From NCBI GenBank assembly GCA_009809945.1, contig WTPW01000197.1:363076-427075 (forward strand): 64,000 bases of DNA, written 5' to 3'. Positions within the stretch are counted from its first letter, which is position 1. Each line of letters begins with the position of its first letter. The notes under the pieces are model-generated. The model was not told the origin of the DNA, made no database searches, and was given only the letters and a program-made list of their open reading frames with translations. Source of the stretch: Gigaspora margarita. Its lineage: Eukaryota > Glomeromycota > Glomeromycetes > Diversisporales > Gigasporaceae. Below are positions 42,697 to 56,060 of this stretch, piece after piece. The position numbers and the translations under genes were made by a program.

Positions 42697-45600
42697 ATGT
42701 CAGGGGGAAGAAGGTTCAAGCCAAAAGAACCATATACTCACCGTTTAAAAAAGATTCTTGAAGAATATCCTGAAAGCTCTCAAGTCCTTCGCGAAATCCT
42801 ACAAAATTCTGATGATGCGCAAAGTACAGAACAAGTATTTATACTTGATCATAATACTTATCGTGACAGTAGCCTCCTTGAGTCTGGGCTTAATAGATTC
42901 CAGGGACCTGCGCTTTTGTCGAAAAATAACACAAAGTTTAATGATGATGATTTTAGATCATTGGAGAATCTAGCTGACAGTGAAAAACAAGGCCAATATG
43001 ATAAAATTGGTGAAATGGGCGTCGGTTTTAATTCTATTTACCACTTGTGTGACAGTTGCTCATTCATCACTGATGATAAATTTGTAATTCTTGACCCTCA
43101 TGAGTGGTGCTATGAGGGAGGCACTGTGTATGACAATTTTGCCAAAGATAACTTGTCCCAAAAATATTTTGATCAATTTTATCCTTTCAGTAATCTTGGA
43201 GAACTTAGCATACCATGTGATGGATCATTTGAAGGAACGATCTTTCGATATCCTTTGCGTACTAAACAATGTTCTAAAGAATCAAAAATTTCAAAAACAA
43301 TATATGAACCAAATCAAGTTCTGGAAATGTTTAAAACGTTTTTTGAAAGGGATAGCATCAACTGTCTACTTTTTCTTAGATACATTGAACGTATTGAATT
43401 TTACGAGTTAAAGAAAGGAAAATCTGAGCCCGAATTACTCTACAGGATTTTGCTGAAAGATGCAGAAAAAGTACGCGAAGAACGTCAGATTATCGTTAAG
43501 GAAATCACTCCGATGATGAAGAGTCTTAAAGACAATAAACTTAAGCAAAGAACATCATTAAACACATCTTATTGTGTATCTCTTGTTAGGTATGAAAAGG
43601 AGATTATTATAGAAGATTCGTCATGGTTTATTTTGAACATGCTTGGTGATTTACTTGAAGCGAATCGCCACTTTTTGGGAGACTTTGGAGAAAGACTTGG
43701 CACTGTACCAAATGTAGGGTTGGCTGCAAAATTAAATTCAGTTCAGGATGAAAATAAACTTCATGGTGGATTATTCTGCTTTTTTCCTCTTCAAATTGAT
43801 ACTCCATTTCAAGTTTCAATAAATGGGCATTTTGCGGTAAGCTAGTCTTTATTGTCGACCATTAAATTTCACAATCCAAATGTTATTAATCTTTATGCAT
43901 TAGGTTACTAATAATCGACGTGACCTATGGTCTGGCGAGAATAAAGATTTGGTAATTATATGTTTAATTATCTTTATAGCTAAATTAATACTAGTGATTA
44001 AACATTTCATAAACGTTTACTTGTTTCAGGCCATTAATTCTTTGGCTAATTTGAAAGTTAAATGGAATCATTATCTTTTCAATGAGGTATTTGATTATTT
44101 CTAATTATTGAAACTAATAAGAACGAAAGCTAAGTCATGATTTAAAAAAATCTTTAGACTATACCACAAGCTTGGGTTAAATTTCTTGCTGGAATTCAAC
44201 AGCATGTGCCTCAAGAAGATTACTACAAATATTGGCCAGTTCTGGCACCAGCCGAATTTATTTCATCTGATTTCTTCAAAAGCCTTTTAAAAAATATGAT
44301 TAACAGGCTTAACGAAGATGATAAAATTTTTTATGGGCCTAGCCAAATGTTATCCATTTCAACAGGGTACATTCAAGATGAATTGCATGCCGAATTCGAT
44401 ATTCCAAATATATTGAGCGAGATTGGATTTCCAATTATCCATGCTCCCTCCGAAATTATCGAAACATTAAAAAAATCAGATCATTCTCCCAAGTTTTATT
44501 CTCCTGATATTGTGAGCAAATTTCTTCGAGAAGATAATGGCAAATGGCAAGATAAGTTGACAAGAAAAAAGACCCTAGATTTGTTCAATTATTTATTGTG
44601 TGATGAAAATTATGAAATATTGGAAGGGCTAAAATTGCTTCCATTAGCTGACGGAACATTCAAAACAATATCTCGAAACGGCACAATTACGTATATTTGT
44701 CCAGATAACCTTGTAGGTATAGGTGAAGATGATCTGCGCGAAATTTTTAAAAATCAATTAGACAAGTTCATTGCTAAAGACCTTTCATACAGCTTATTGA
44801 GTCGTTTGAGCAATAAGGTTACAACAAAAAAATGGGATTTTAAAATCGAGATGTTAACTGTACCAATTATTGTTGATATGGTTAAAAAAAATCTAAATCA
44901 TCTCAACTCTAATGATATTGAGATTGATATTGAAAACCGATTTGAATGGATTAATCAACTTTGGAATTATTTATGTGACAGATTTGAAGAAATTAATTTA
45001 GCTTTATTTGAAGATATTCACCTTATACCAACAAATCAGAATACTCTTAGAAAACTTAAAACAGATCAAATAAAATATTTTTGGAATAGTACGGAAGGAC
45101 TACAAAATTCTTTTGATCAGATACATTCTATTCTTGAAAAGCTTGGCATAATTTTTGTAAACAAAGAGTTCGAAGATAACATAACCGATTTAAAGATAAG
45201 GTGCATACTGAAATATTCACTACTATTTAGCAAGCAATAATGTTTGTTTTATTAACTCTTTCATTGATTATATCAATAGGCTCTCGGAATACATTCACAA
45301 CATAAAAGACGTTAAATCAGTTTTATCATCATTAAACACCGATGAAGTGTATAATTTACACCCACTTGAAGCAGAAAATTTCATAAAATATTTATCTTAT
45401 TACTTACACATTACTCCGTATCTTACAGAGGATCATCTTGAAACTATAAAATGCTTACCAATTTTTAAAGAGGTTGGTAAAGATGAGCTTATTAGTTTAA
45501 AGCTCAAGGAAGAAGGTAATTGGTTTCTTTTACCGAGAGAGGATGAAAAGGAATATGGTCAGATAATTGCACCGATGAAAGTTGGATTTCTTGATGCAAC

Positions 45601-48600
45601 ATCGACGGACTCGTGTTATTTACTTGAAAAAATTATCAAAATTCGGCGTTTGTCACAAGCTGAATATTGGATATATTTTGTAGTACCGCATTTGAAATTT
45701 AATCAAAATGCAAAAATTGTGGTTGGAAAACTTTTTGAACGACTACCAATCCTTTTTAGTTCAGACAGTTCACTAAAAGACAAATTAAGCAAACTCGCCA
45801 TTGTACCTTGCGGGACAGTTCAAATGGCACATGGAAAACAAGATCTTGACATAGTCAAGTGTAGGCCTATTGATCTCTATGATCCTTGGAATCCTACAAT
45901 TACTCAATTATTTTTTGACAATGAAAAAGTCTTCCCGGTAGAAAAGTTCTCGAATAAAGACAATTATTATCACCTTTTGAAAATGCTGGGGATTAAAACC
46001 TCACTTTCACCAAAAGATGTCATCGAAAGAATTGAAACATACGTAAAACGTCAGAAAGCGGGGAATAATATCAATGATGTGTACGATAAATCACTTAATC
46101 TATTTATTTATATCGATGAAAATTGGGATTCATTCAGGAACAAAAACGATGAATTCTTATCAACCATTAAAACTTCAAAATGGATTCCAACTATTAATAA
46201 ATTTGGTAAAACGTCGTTCTCCTGTTCATCCGAATGTCGTGATAAAAGAGATGAATACCTAGTATCTTTGGCCCTTTCAATTCTTAATCATCAAATCAAG
46301 AATACTCAATTTCGCAAACATTTGAAATGGAACAGATATCCTCCTGTGAAAATTGTTCTCGAACAAATGAAACTATGTTCTACAATGCCTAAGGAGAATT
46401 TAAATATTGAGAAACAGCCAAAAATTTGTAAAGCTATTTATAAATACATTGATGACGCTTTGTCATACGACGATGAACAATCTAAACAAGAGGTCAAGGA
46501 ATTAAGTGAAGGGCTAGAAAATAATAATTGGATTTACTGTGAAGGCAATTTTTATCCTTCAAAGGATGTTGTTTTTAATCTTTCAACAAATTTGGGAAAA
46601 GAGCTACCGATTATTCAACTACCTGCTGATTATCAGAATACTTTACGTAAAGTGTTTAAACATATGGGGGTCCGAGAGAAAGTTGATATCTCTGATTTCA
46701 TTAATATGATCAAGGATATTGCTCATAAAGCAGACTATAAACCATTAAATGACGAAGATTTATCTAAAACAATTAGAATTCTTGAACAAATCGGAAAGGA
46801 ATGCAATAATTCTAAAAAGGAGGGAAAACATAATGATTTGAAAAATTTGTTTATTCCAAGTACTGATGGCACTCTTATAAGCTTTGATGAAATTAAATTT
46901 GATGACAGAGCCGGACTAAGTAATGAAGAGAAGGAAAATTGCAAACTTTCTCATCCTAAAATATCACTTGCGCTTGCTAAGGAACTTGGAATTCAAAGGC
47001 TTTCTGAAATGTTTACGAAAGGCAGTGAAATTGACTTTGAAGATTATGAACAATCAGAACCTTTAACAACCAGGATAAAAAAGATTATTGACGTAAATGT
47101 TTTTTTTTAAGTTATAACTTAAATTTATATAAATCTCTGTTATAAATTAATTAATATAATTTTTATTAAAATATAGAATTGTTCTCTTGATTCCATGTTC
47201 AAAGAATTTCTCCAGGTATTATATCGAATAAGTTCTCTTTTAGAATATTTTCAAGTCGCGACATAATCCATGAATTTATTATTTGTTAATTAGAATGCTG
47301 ACGACGCAGGAGCACACAGATTTTCCATCTATATCGATGAGAGACCATGGCGTAAGAATGATCATTCCTTACTCTTGTCTGAAGAAATGTATAATTGGCA
47401 GGGTCCAGCTGTTTGGATTTACAATGATGCGAAATTTGAAGAAAAAGATTTTTCTTCATTAACTAAACTTGGCGCCGGAGGCAAATTTGATGATGATAGC
47501 AAAATAGGTCGTTTTGGCATTGGAATTACCACTTCTTATCATTTAACTGATGTTTTATCTTTTGTAAGCGGAGAACAAATTGCTTTTCTTGATCCTCACG
47601 TAAAGTTTCTTCCGATTCATGGAAATCCTCCAAAACGAACTCGAGGAATTAAGTTAAATTTTCTTGAGAAAAAATTTCTAACTCGCTTTGAGGATCAATG
47701 TAAACCATATCTTGCTATAGAAGATTGTGATTTTAAAAAATTTTTTAATGGTACCTTGTTCAGACTGCCACTTAGAAGCGTTGAATTATCCAGACAAAGT
47801 TTAGTCTCACAAATTTCAGTAAAACCCAAGGATATTTTAGACGACCTTTGTAAAATGAAAGGTAACCATGAGATCCTTTTTTTGAGAAACATTGAAACAT
47901 GTAACGTATATCATATAGATAAAGATAAACACGAGCCTCAATTAATCTGGGATGCGAGCATTCAAGGTTTAAAAGACGTCAGGATCCGCAGCAAAGTCAA
48001 TTATAAACCTCAAGTTTTTCAACTTGATACGAAAGTCTATGATGCACAAAATGATAAGACAACTTTCGAGAAATGGCTTGTATGCACAGGCGGAAAACGC
48101 AATGTCACAGATCCAGAGTTATCTAAATTCGCAAAAAATGAAAGAATTACTGTATGCATGCTTTGAGATTCATCACTCTGAATTTTTACATAATGTAACC
48201 AATATTAACTCATAATATGCTCATAATTTGTTTCAAGGCACATGGTGGTGTCGCTGCTATACTTGCACGATCAGAAAATGAAGCCTTAGAAAACTCTTTA
48301 GATGTAATATAAATTTATGTATATTTGTGTATAATTCATATTTTTATAGTTTTTTTTGCAACTCATGACTTTATGAATTATTTATACAGCTAACAGACCC
48401 GCCCGATCTTGATGGCAAAGAATATGCATATGTTTCATGCAATGGTTTTACAAATTTGGGAGTGCACATAAATGGCAACTTTTCTTTGTCTAGAGATAGG
48501 ATGGTTGTTTTTCAATCAAATGATAACATCTATGGAAAGTGGAATACACACATTTTACTTGAAGTTCTGCCATCTTTGCATGCCAAATTATTGGATGAAA

Positions 48601-51600
48601 TCGCTAATATAGAACATGAACGTTTCAAGAAATCTAATATTAAAGCCGAAAATTTTGTTTCATGCATAACTAAAAAATTTTGGCCCTTCAACAAAGTTGA
48701 GTCAGGTTCGTTTCATAAGTATGCGATAACAGTACTGCAAAATCTTGATGATAGCAAAATGTTTTGGACAGAAGCTAATGGAGGTGATTTTGTATCATCA
48801 AAAATTGCATATTTTGCCGAGGAAAAAGATCACATTATCGCAAACATTCTAGCCAAACTTGGAATTCCAACTGTGAAAATGGACGAAAACACAGTTCGCC
48901 AATTAAAAATATCTCAAAACCAAAAGGGAAGATCTGCTGAAAAATATCAATTTACCAATCCTGCATTGGTATATAAATTATTGCGAGAAAATAACAATAA
49001 CATTCTAGAATCTATTCAACAAGAGCAACGTGAAAATGTTTTAATTTTGTTAAAATTCGTTTCGCAAGATAAGAACTTATATTCGAAACTAAATGGGTTG
49101 CAGTTAGTGCCCTTAAAAGATGGTTCTCTTGGTACCTTTGGCGAACGAAGTTATTATATAGCTAAACAAAAATATCAAGATTTATTTCCAATCTCTGGTC
49201 CTTCCAATTTTGTCGATGATTCAGACGATGAGCTTAATAAAATCTTCGAGAGTAAAGGGTTTTCAAAGGTTACAAATATTAAGAAACTTGACACACCAGG
49301 AATTCTTGACCTTTTGGATGAGGAACTTCCAAATGAACAAGAAATCGACTGGGACCCTCGCTCACAAAATGTTCCTAATCGACAATGGCTTGATGACATC
49401 TTTGAAAAAATTAAATGGGGCGCAGGATTAGAAATTGCAAGGTTATCAGAATATCCTTTGCTTCCTGTCATTTTACCGAAAGACAAACTTGTTCGAATAG
49501 ATCTTTCGAATCCTTTATTGAGTTTTCCGGATAATCATGATGAAATTCTTATGCGTGCTCTTGGAAAATTAGGAATTCGTTTTACGAACATAAAACTTAA
49601 TAATAATAAAAATATTAATAAATCAGAGTTTTTTAGAAAAGGTGTGCTTAATTGGAACCATTCTAATGTCTTTAATTCTATTAAGAGAAAACGAGAATCA
49701 CTGAATATTTCCATGAAGTTATTATTCAATGATGCAATTTTGAATGAAGTTGAGTTAGGAAAACTCAGAGAGTTCGTTAAAGAGTTCTTCAATTTTCAAG
49801 GTTTGTTTTACTAGACCTTTTGATTTGATATAATGATTTCCTGTTCTACCTCCTAAAAAAACATTTTCTACTACTCAGGGCAGAAAGATAAAAATGTTAT
49901 CGAGATTATTAAAGAACTTCCAATATGGCCAATTCGTTCATCAAAATCGAATGAATATGTTTCTGCAAGGGATGGAAAGTTGCCTCCACAAATATATTAT
50001 TTTTCCAACTCCTCGCCAGATATTGACATATTTAATGTGCAAGATGATGAATATTATAATGTGCTTGTTTTACTTGGCGCTAAAAAAATTGAAATGTACG
50101 ACTATGTAATACAACATTATCCTCCTGATTCAGGTAGATCACCGACACAACAAGATGTAGAATTCCTTGAAAAAGTTCTTTTACTTGGAGATCAAAAAAT
50201 TGAGGATCACCTTAGAAAACATAAATCGATCCCCAACAAGAATCTCAGAGTATTTGCAAGAGCCAACACTCTATACGATGCAAATGTAGACTTGTTCAGT
50301 CAAATCTTTGACGAAGATGAATTTCTTCCTTCTGAATTACAAAATAATCGTGCTTGTCGCTTTGCTTTATCAAAGATAGGGCTCAACCGGCATATTGATA
50401 GGAACACATATATTAAATGTGCTCTTAGAATTCAAAAGAAAATCAATCAAGCCAGTGGTAATCGTGCTGATGAAAGAATTAGATCCAGTGCAAAAAATTT
50501 AGCAGAATATTTTCATTTCAATTTTGATATCTTGCAATTTGAAGAAGCTGATTTGGTACAACTTTTCGAAATAAAATTTTTTCCTTCTAACAGAGATTTT
50601 CCTAATCCTTACAACAAGACAGCCCTTCATACCTCAGGCTACGAGTCATTTAACTCGTTATATTCCAAAAAATATCTAAATATATGTTGGACGCAAGCAA
50701 AATTTTTTGCATCTGATGTCGCACACATTGAAATAGTTCCAACCATCGACATGGTTATTGAACATTGGAATTGTTTGTTTGATAAAAAAATTTTTCTGAA
50801 CGATTCAGAATGGAAAGATAATGATATATACCAAATTATGGAAGAAATTTATCGATTTGTGAATGGCTTCTTGGAAAATGAAATTACAAAATCTAAATTA
50901 AAAAAGTTGTATTTCTTAAATGGCGATGACCCTTTTGATCTTAATTGCTGGGTTTTAGGCAATAGACTTGCCTTTGGCATCCAAGATGATGAAGACAGTT
51001 TATTCAAAAAAGTACATGGCCGTTTGGAACCATTTAAAAAACTATTGATAGCTGCGGGCGCAAGAAGCGTGAAAGATATACCATTTATTGAACCAAAAAA
51101 CAAACCTTCGCGACGAGAAGATGAGTTGATTAAATATATAATCAAGTATCTGCAAGATCAGAAGCTTAATTCTCGATATAATGATGTTAGATTCAAAATT
51201 GGGAATAATGAGATTGGTGCAAATAGTTTTGTTCTGTCAGGTATGAATTTTCAATTTCGCTTAAAGTTTATTTAATATATTGAGTCCGTTAGTTTTTGAA
51301 TAAAAAATCGGGTGTCAGATCTTCTTTTTTTAAAATTTAACGTGAACTAATATTTTTGTTGTATATGTAATAATTCTCTTAAACTTTTTAGATGTTGCAA
51401 AATACTTTGACTGGGAATTTTCTGAAAATCCAATAATAATTAATGGCTTTCAACTTAATACGTATAAAGTACTCTTGAGATGTCTTTACGGCATGCCATA
51501 TCCGAATGCAGTTGAAGACGTTTTCGGGGAGGGGTTTGAGGGACAAAAATATGTAGACTTTATACTTGATTTTTTGAAAGCATCATATAAATATCAACCT

Positions 51601-51840
51601 TTAAATGATTTAATTCAAAACAACATCATGAAACGTCGTCTCGTAAACGAAAGGAATGTGAAGCAAATATTGGAACTGAGCCGCAAATATAAAGCAGACC
51701 GACTTGAAAATTATTGTAACGAATATTTCAAAAGAAATGAAGATATTGTGGAAGCAGCAAGCAGCATCCAAAATATTCCACAAAATTGCACAGAAGACAT
51801 ACAAAAAATTCCACAAAATTGCACAGATACGCGCAATTGA
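42697..51840 (+). CDS. Sacsin-like giant protein with two GHKL ATPase-like repeats and a C-terminal BTB domain
   Basis: Eleven exons: 42697-43836, 43904-43951, 44030-44086, 44158-45200, 45280-47092, 47177-47215, 47294-48151, 48238-48303, 48390-49800, 49879-51240, 51392-51840. Every junction is GT-AG and all phases agree, giving 2,761 residues without a stop. Repeat 1 (about residues 15-200): EILQNSDDA (N box), QGPALLSKNNTKF, GEMGVGFNSIYH and ILDPHEW. Repeat 2 (about 1355-1600): FLQNADDAG across an intron, QGPAVWIYNDAKF, GRFGIGITTSYH and FLDPH. These are the sacsin N-terminal Hsp90-like nucleotide-binding modules. Residues about 2590-2735 form a BTB fold (YNDVRFKIG, ANSFVLS, LLRCLYGMPYP, ILELSRKYKADRLENYC). 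Human sacsin instead ends in DnaJ and HEPN domains and is far longer. BTB proteins usually recruit cullin-3, so a chaperone-linked ubiquitin-ligase adaptor is a reasonable inference. The start ATG at 42697 follows AT-rich leader sequence. Confidence 0.93.
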
Positions 51841-52515
51841 TATGAACATAATATACAAAAAAATAATTGTTCTGATTTAGATAGTTTCATAAACATAAGC
51901 ATGTAAAGTTTTCAATTTTTGTATGAAATAAAATTCTGATATAAAGATTATAATTTTAACTATATGTATGTCAAGTTGGGCATTAATACTGTTTTGTTTA
52001 ATTTGAATATTTTAATAAATATAATCTTTTAATTATATCAAAATTTGTTTTGTTTGTTTCAAATTATTATTGAAATCTAATAAAATTATTATTTATTATC
52101 TCTAAGTTTGTGGCTATAAGCTTATTAAAATTATACATATCACTATGTTTTTTGTTATTAAAAAAAAAGATAAATTGATACATACAGTAAAAATAAACAT
52201 TATAGCGGAATACTTAACCATGTATTATACTGTAATAACAGTTTAACAGCTTGTCTTAATAAAGATTCTAGTCCCAAAGGTGGACGTTTTAATTAGATAA
52301 ATAAAAAATAAAAAATAAAAGTAAATATTAATAGGGAAATCTCTACGTTATATGCAGATGATAATCTATCTTTTCCTTTCGTTCTTTAATTTGTTTTTCG
52401 ATCTTTTTTTTTCGTCTTTGATTTATTTTTTTTTATTTATTTACTTTTTTTTTTTTTAGAATTTGTTCGATTTATTTGTTTTGATATTTATTGTCTTTTT
52501 TATTAGTGTTTTCTT
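51841..52515. other. 3' flank of the sacsin-like gene
   Basis: AT-rich sequence with AATAAA-like words (about 51927 and 52013) that may serve the sacsin-like transcript. From 52380 it becomes T-rich, leading into the minisatellite. No gene. Confidence 0.45.
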
Positions 52516-52519
52516 TCAC

Positions 52520-53465
52520 CGGAAAGAATTAATAGTAACCGGGATTGAGATCTTGAGCCCGGAACTGGTACTGAGATAAGTACTGTACTAGTTCACTTTT
52601 TTTTTTTTGTTTTGTCGTTTTTTGTATCGTTACTAATGTTCTCTTTTTTTTTTGTAGGTTTTGTGCTTCGCTGGGAAGGGTTAATGGAGACCGGGATCGA
52701 GATCTTGAACCTGGAACTGGTACCAAAATAAGCACCACTTCATATTTTTCTTTGTTTTGTCGTTTTTTTTTGTATTAATTTTTCCTTCTCTTTTGTAGGT
52801 CTTGTGTTTCGCCGGGAAGGGTTAATGAAAACCGGGATTAAGATCTTGAACCCAGAACTGGTACCAAGATAAGTACCAGTTCTTTGTTTTGTCATTTTTT
52901 GTATAGTTACTAATGTTTTCTTTCTCTTTTGTAGATCTTGTGCTTCTGGATACTGGGATTGAGATCTTGAACCCGGAACTGGTACCAAGATAAGTACCAG
53001 TTCATATTTTTCTTTGTTTTGTCGTGTTTTGTATCGTTACTAATGTTTTCTTTCTCTTTAGTAGGGTCTTGTGTTTCGCCGGAAGGGTTAATGGAAACCA
53101 GGATTGAGATCAATATTTTCTTTCTCTTTTGTAGGCCTTGTGCTTCGCCGGGAAGGGTTAATGGAAACCGGGATTGAGATTTCAACCTGGAACTGATACC
53201 AAGATAAGTACCAGTTCATATTTTTCTTTGTTTTTTTGTCGTTTTTTGTATCGTTACTAATGTTTTTTTCTCTTTTGTAGGTCTTGTGCTTCGTCGTAAA
53301 GGGTTAATGGAGACCGGGATTGTGATCTTGAACCCGAAGCTGGTACCAAGATAATTACCAGCTCATATTTTTTTTTGTTTTGTCATTTTTGATATCGTTA
53401 CTAATGTTTTCTTTCTCTCTTGTAGGTCTTGTGCTTCGCCGGGAAGGGTTAATAGGACTGGAATT
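52520..53465. repeat. ~145-bp minisatellite, about eight units
   Basis: The core GGGTTAATGGAAACCGGGAT followed by TGAGATCTTGAACCCGGAAC recurs at about 52520, 52676, 52819, 52936 (truncated), 53084, 53156, 53300 and 53445. Units also share CTTGTGCTTCGCCGGGAA and a TTTTCTTTCTCTTTTGTAGG stretch that looks like a polypyrimidine tract plus splice acceptor. GGTACCAAGATAAGTACCAG forms a small palindrome in each unit. Spacing is 70-156 bp because some units are truncated. Minus-strand open frames over it (52529-53185) are repeat artefacts. Confidence 0.88.
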
Positions 53466-53920
53466 GAGACTTTGGATTCAGAAGAACTCGTTTTATTAGA
53501 TTGTAGACGAAATTTTAGCAATACAAGCTTATGAAAATTGAATTTGTAGTTAGTAGTTTAGTTGTGGTTTATTAGAAGGTTTTAGAATTTGTATAATTTC
53601 GTGAAATGTATTAATTATAAAGTTTATTTAAAAAATTATTTTGCTACGTGAAATACACAAATATTTCGAAACAAAATGCATAAATAAAATTCGCAATTGA
53701 AAATGACTGATGCTAGTATAAGATTTTACTAAATTCAGCAAATTAAGAACCAAAACAGGTTTTATTAGCAGCTTTAATTTAATAAATTTTTGAATCGCAT
53801 AATTATATATAGTAAGATATCTTCTAATCGGGGATTATTCATGATAGTACTAGTACCAAGATAATTATTGCAGGTTGTTTTGATCAAATTGCGATTTATT
53901 TTGATTTATTTGAAATTTAT
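53466..53920. other. Intergenic, nothing recognised
   Basis: AT-rich sequence between the minisatellite and the nested mobile elements; no gene, RNA or repeat seen. Confidence 0.35.
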
Positions 53921-54696
53921 CAGTCATAGGACAAGTCCCCTTGAAATAAGTTTAAAATAAGTTTATAATAAAAATTATAAAAAAAACATATNAATTTACT
54001 ATAAACTTTGAGCTGAAGATCCTTCTCAGCTTAACTAATAACTTAAAATTAAATTTTGCGGGTATATAGAACAAGAAAAGAAGAAAATTGAGCTTAAAAA
54101 CTGCATTAAAATTTTGCCAATTTTGCACTTTTTCAAAATGTAACTCTGTCAAAAACAAATATTTACAAATTTAAATCAGCAGTTATGTGTAAAATTATGC
54201 TCTGAACAACTTTACTTAGGCGACGGAAGTAGGTTACCTTGTAAGAAAAATGGGTTATCTATGTACTAAAATTAAAATTTATTGTATTTCATGATCTAAC
54301 TTTTTTTCTTATTAGGTAACCTACTTTGGGCTCTTAAGCAAAGTTGTTAATTTTATCTGAGGTAGTGAATTGACTCGACAAAAAAATCGTTGATCGATGA
54401 TTGATTAAAAAAAATTTTCAATGATCGATCAAAAATCAATTATGTATATTAATCGAGTATAATCGATCAAGCATATAATTTATAAGCTCGAGCATATATA
54501 ATCGATCAATCATTGGGTCAATCATTGATTGATTATCAAATTAGGTTCAATTCTAATTCAAATTAAATTAGCGACGTATTTGTTTTATGTGATGCCGTGA
54601 ACGAATTCACGGGACATCCATTTGTCATGAGACCTTGACCCTGGCCCATGATGCAGGGTGATCAATGGGTAAATTTGGGATATTGATGAAGGGGAT

Positions 54697-56060
54697 GATA
54701 CATTTAAGAGTTCAGTAAGTATAATGTATTAAGTAAGGGTTAATGTTTAGTTGAGTAAGTATGAGGTCATAGGAGTTAGCTTTTTAAGAAAGGTAAGGAT
54801 GAGAATTGTTCTACCTCTTTTGTCTTTGCTGTTAGCTCGACGCAAGTCTAGCTTTGTCGTTAAGTCACGTGGTCTAAGGAAGAACGAAATAAAGTTAAAA
54901 TTAAAGTTTAAGTAACTCGGTGTATAACTGATATGTGTTAGTGGAAGATGAAAATAATGTACAGGAAATATTGTCAGTTACGTTACCTTCAGAAGGTGGC
55001 GTTGCATATGATTTGGAGGGGTTACCCACCAGGGGCTGAGAACTGTTTACCAGTAGAGACTTTGAGGTTATTGTGTAGTAGTGAAGGTTTATAAGGATTT
55101 AGTTGAGAGATTGGCAGGAAGAGTTATTAATAAGGCTAAACGGAAAAGTAGAGCAGAAGGGAGTGCGCAAAACAGAGGTGTTTGGGTTAGAAAACGGTGT
55201 AGGTTTAGAAGGTGTATCATTTGAAGGTAATTTTGAGAGGAGTACTGATCTGGGTTGAGGAGGTGGAAAATCACAAGATTGGGCAGCGCCTGATGCGCAA
55301 TATATAGCTTTAGAAAGGTCTTTAGAGAAAACGACGCAGGCAACATTAAAGAAAGTTGTGGGAGAGTTTAAGCGTAGTGTTCAGGTCTTGCAGGGTGGAG
55401 AGAAAAGTAAATACTGGCCACGAGAAAAATTTAATAAAGCTAGAGATCAGTTCGAATATGACGAATGGTGTAAGATCGGGAGATTTTTGGATACTGCAAT
55501 AGTGAATGAGGATTGGGTGTTGATTGGTAAGATACAGGATGTAGCAGCTACTAGAGCATTTATGCTAAGGGTGCGAAGAAAGAGGGTTGGAATGTGGCAA
55601 CAGATATAAGAGATTCTTTTGATGAAGATCCAATGGAAGCATTTTTTCAAGAAAAATTGCTTAGTAACAGACAGTTGGCAAAAAATAAGTTCGAGGGTTG
55701 ATACTAAACCTGAAGCTTCGGTTTTATCTTTTTCTAATTCACCTGGGGAACAGGTCCCTATCAGCATTGGTACGAAAATCAGAGAGGCCCATGGAGTCGA
55801 TCTTGGAATTTCAAGGAGGTCCTAAGTCGTATATGCCAAATAAACCCATGAGGCAAAATAGGGGTTCCGGAATTGTGTTTCATTTGTGTGGGAAGGGACG
55901 GGTGATACATTTAAGAGTTCGGTGTATTGAGTAGGTATTAATGTTTAGTTGAGTAAGTATGAGGTCATAGGAATTAGCTTTTTAAGAAAAGTAAGGATGG
56001 GAATTGTTTTACCTCTTTTGTCTTGTTAGCAAGTCTAGCTTTGTCGTTAGCACCCACCCA
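54697..56060 (+). mobile_element. Deleted retroelement with direct repeats and gag-like remnant
   Basis: Two direct repeats, about 54697-54865 and 55902-56058, share GATACATTTAAGAGTTC, TAATGTTTAGTTGAGTAAGT, ATGAGGTCATAGGA and TTTACCTCTTTTGTCTT-like words, as LTRs or DIRS-type split repeats would. Between them is a broken frame for a gag-like protein. No reverse transcriptase or recombinase remains. About 1.36 kb. Confidence 0.65.
54940..55900 (+). pseudogene. gag-like protein remnant of a retroelement
   Basis: The frame ending at 55609 reads KYWPREKFNKARDQFEYDEW, then CKIGRFLDTAIVNEDWVLIG and VAATRAFMLRV. After a frameshift it continues SFDEDPMEAFFQEKLLSNRQ (about 55612-55680) and later, in another frame, WYENQRGPWSRSWN (about 55768-55810). 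Upstream stretches (EILSVTLPSEGGVAYDLEGL) are broken by several stops. A late GIVFHLCGKG (about 55874-55903) may be a damaged zinc knuckle. Position between direct repeats and the charged helical composition point to a gag or ORF1 protein of an LTR- or DIRS-type element; I recall DIRS-like ORF1 proteins of this flavour but cannot confirm it. Confidence 0.55.

Noticed and set aside
52529-53185. Minus-strand frames with repeated VPVPGSRSQS-type sequence
   Set aside because: Generated by the 145-bp minisatellite; frames break at each unit.
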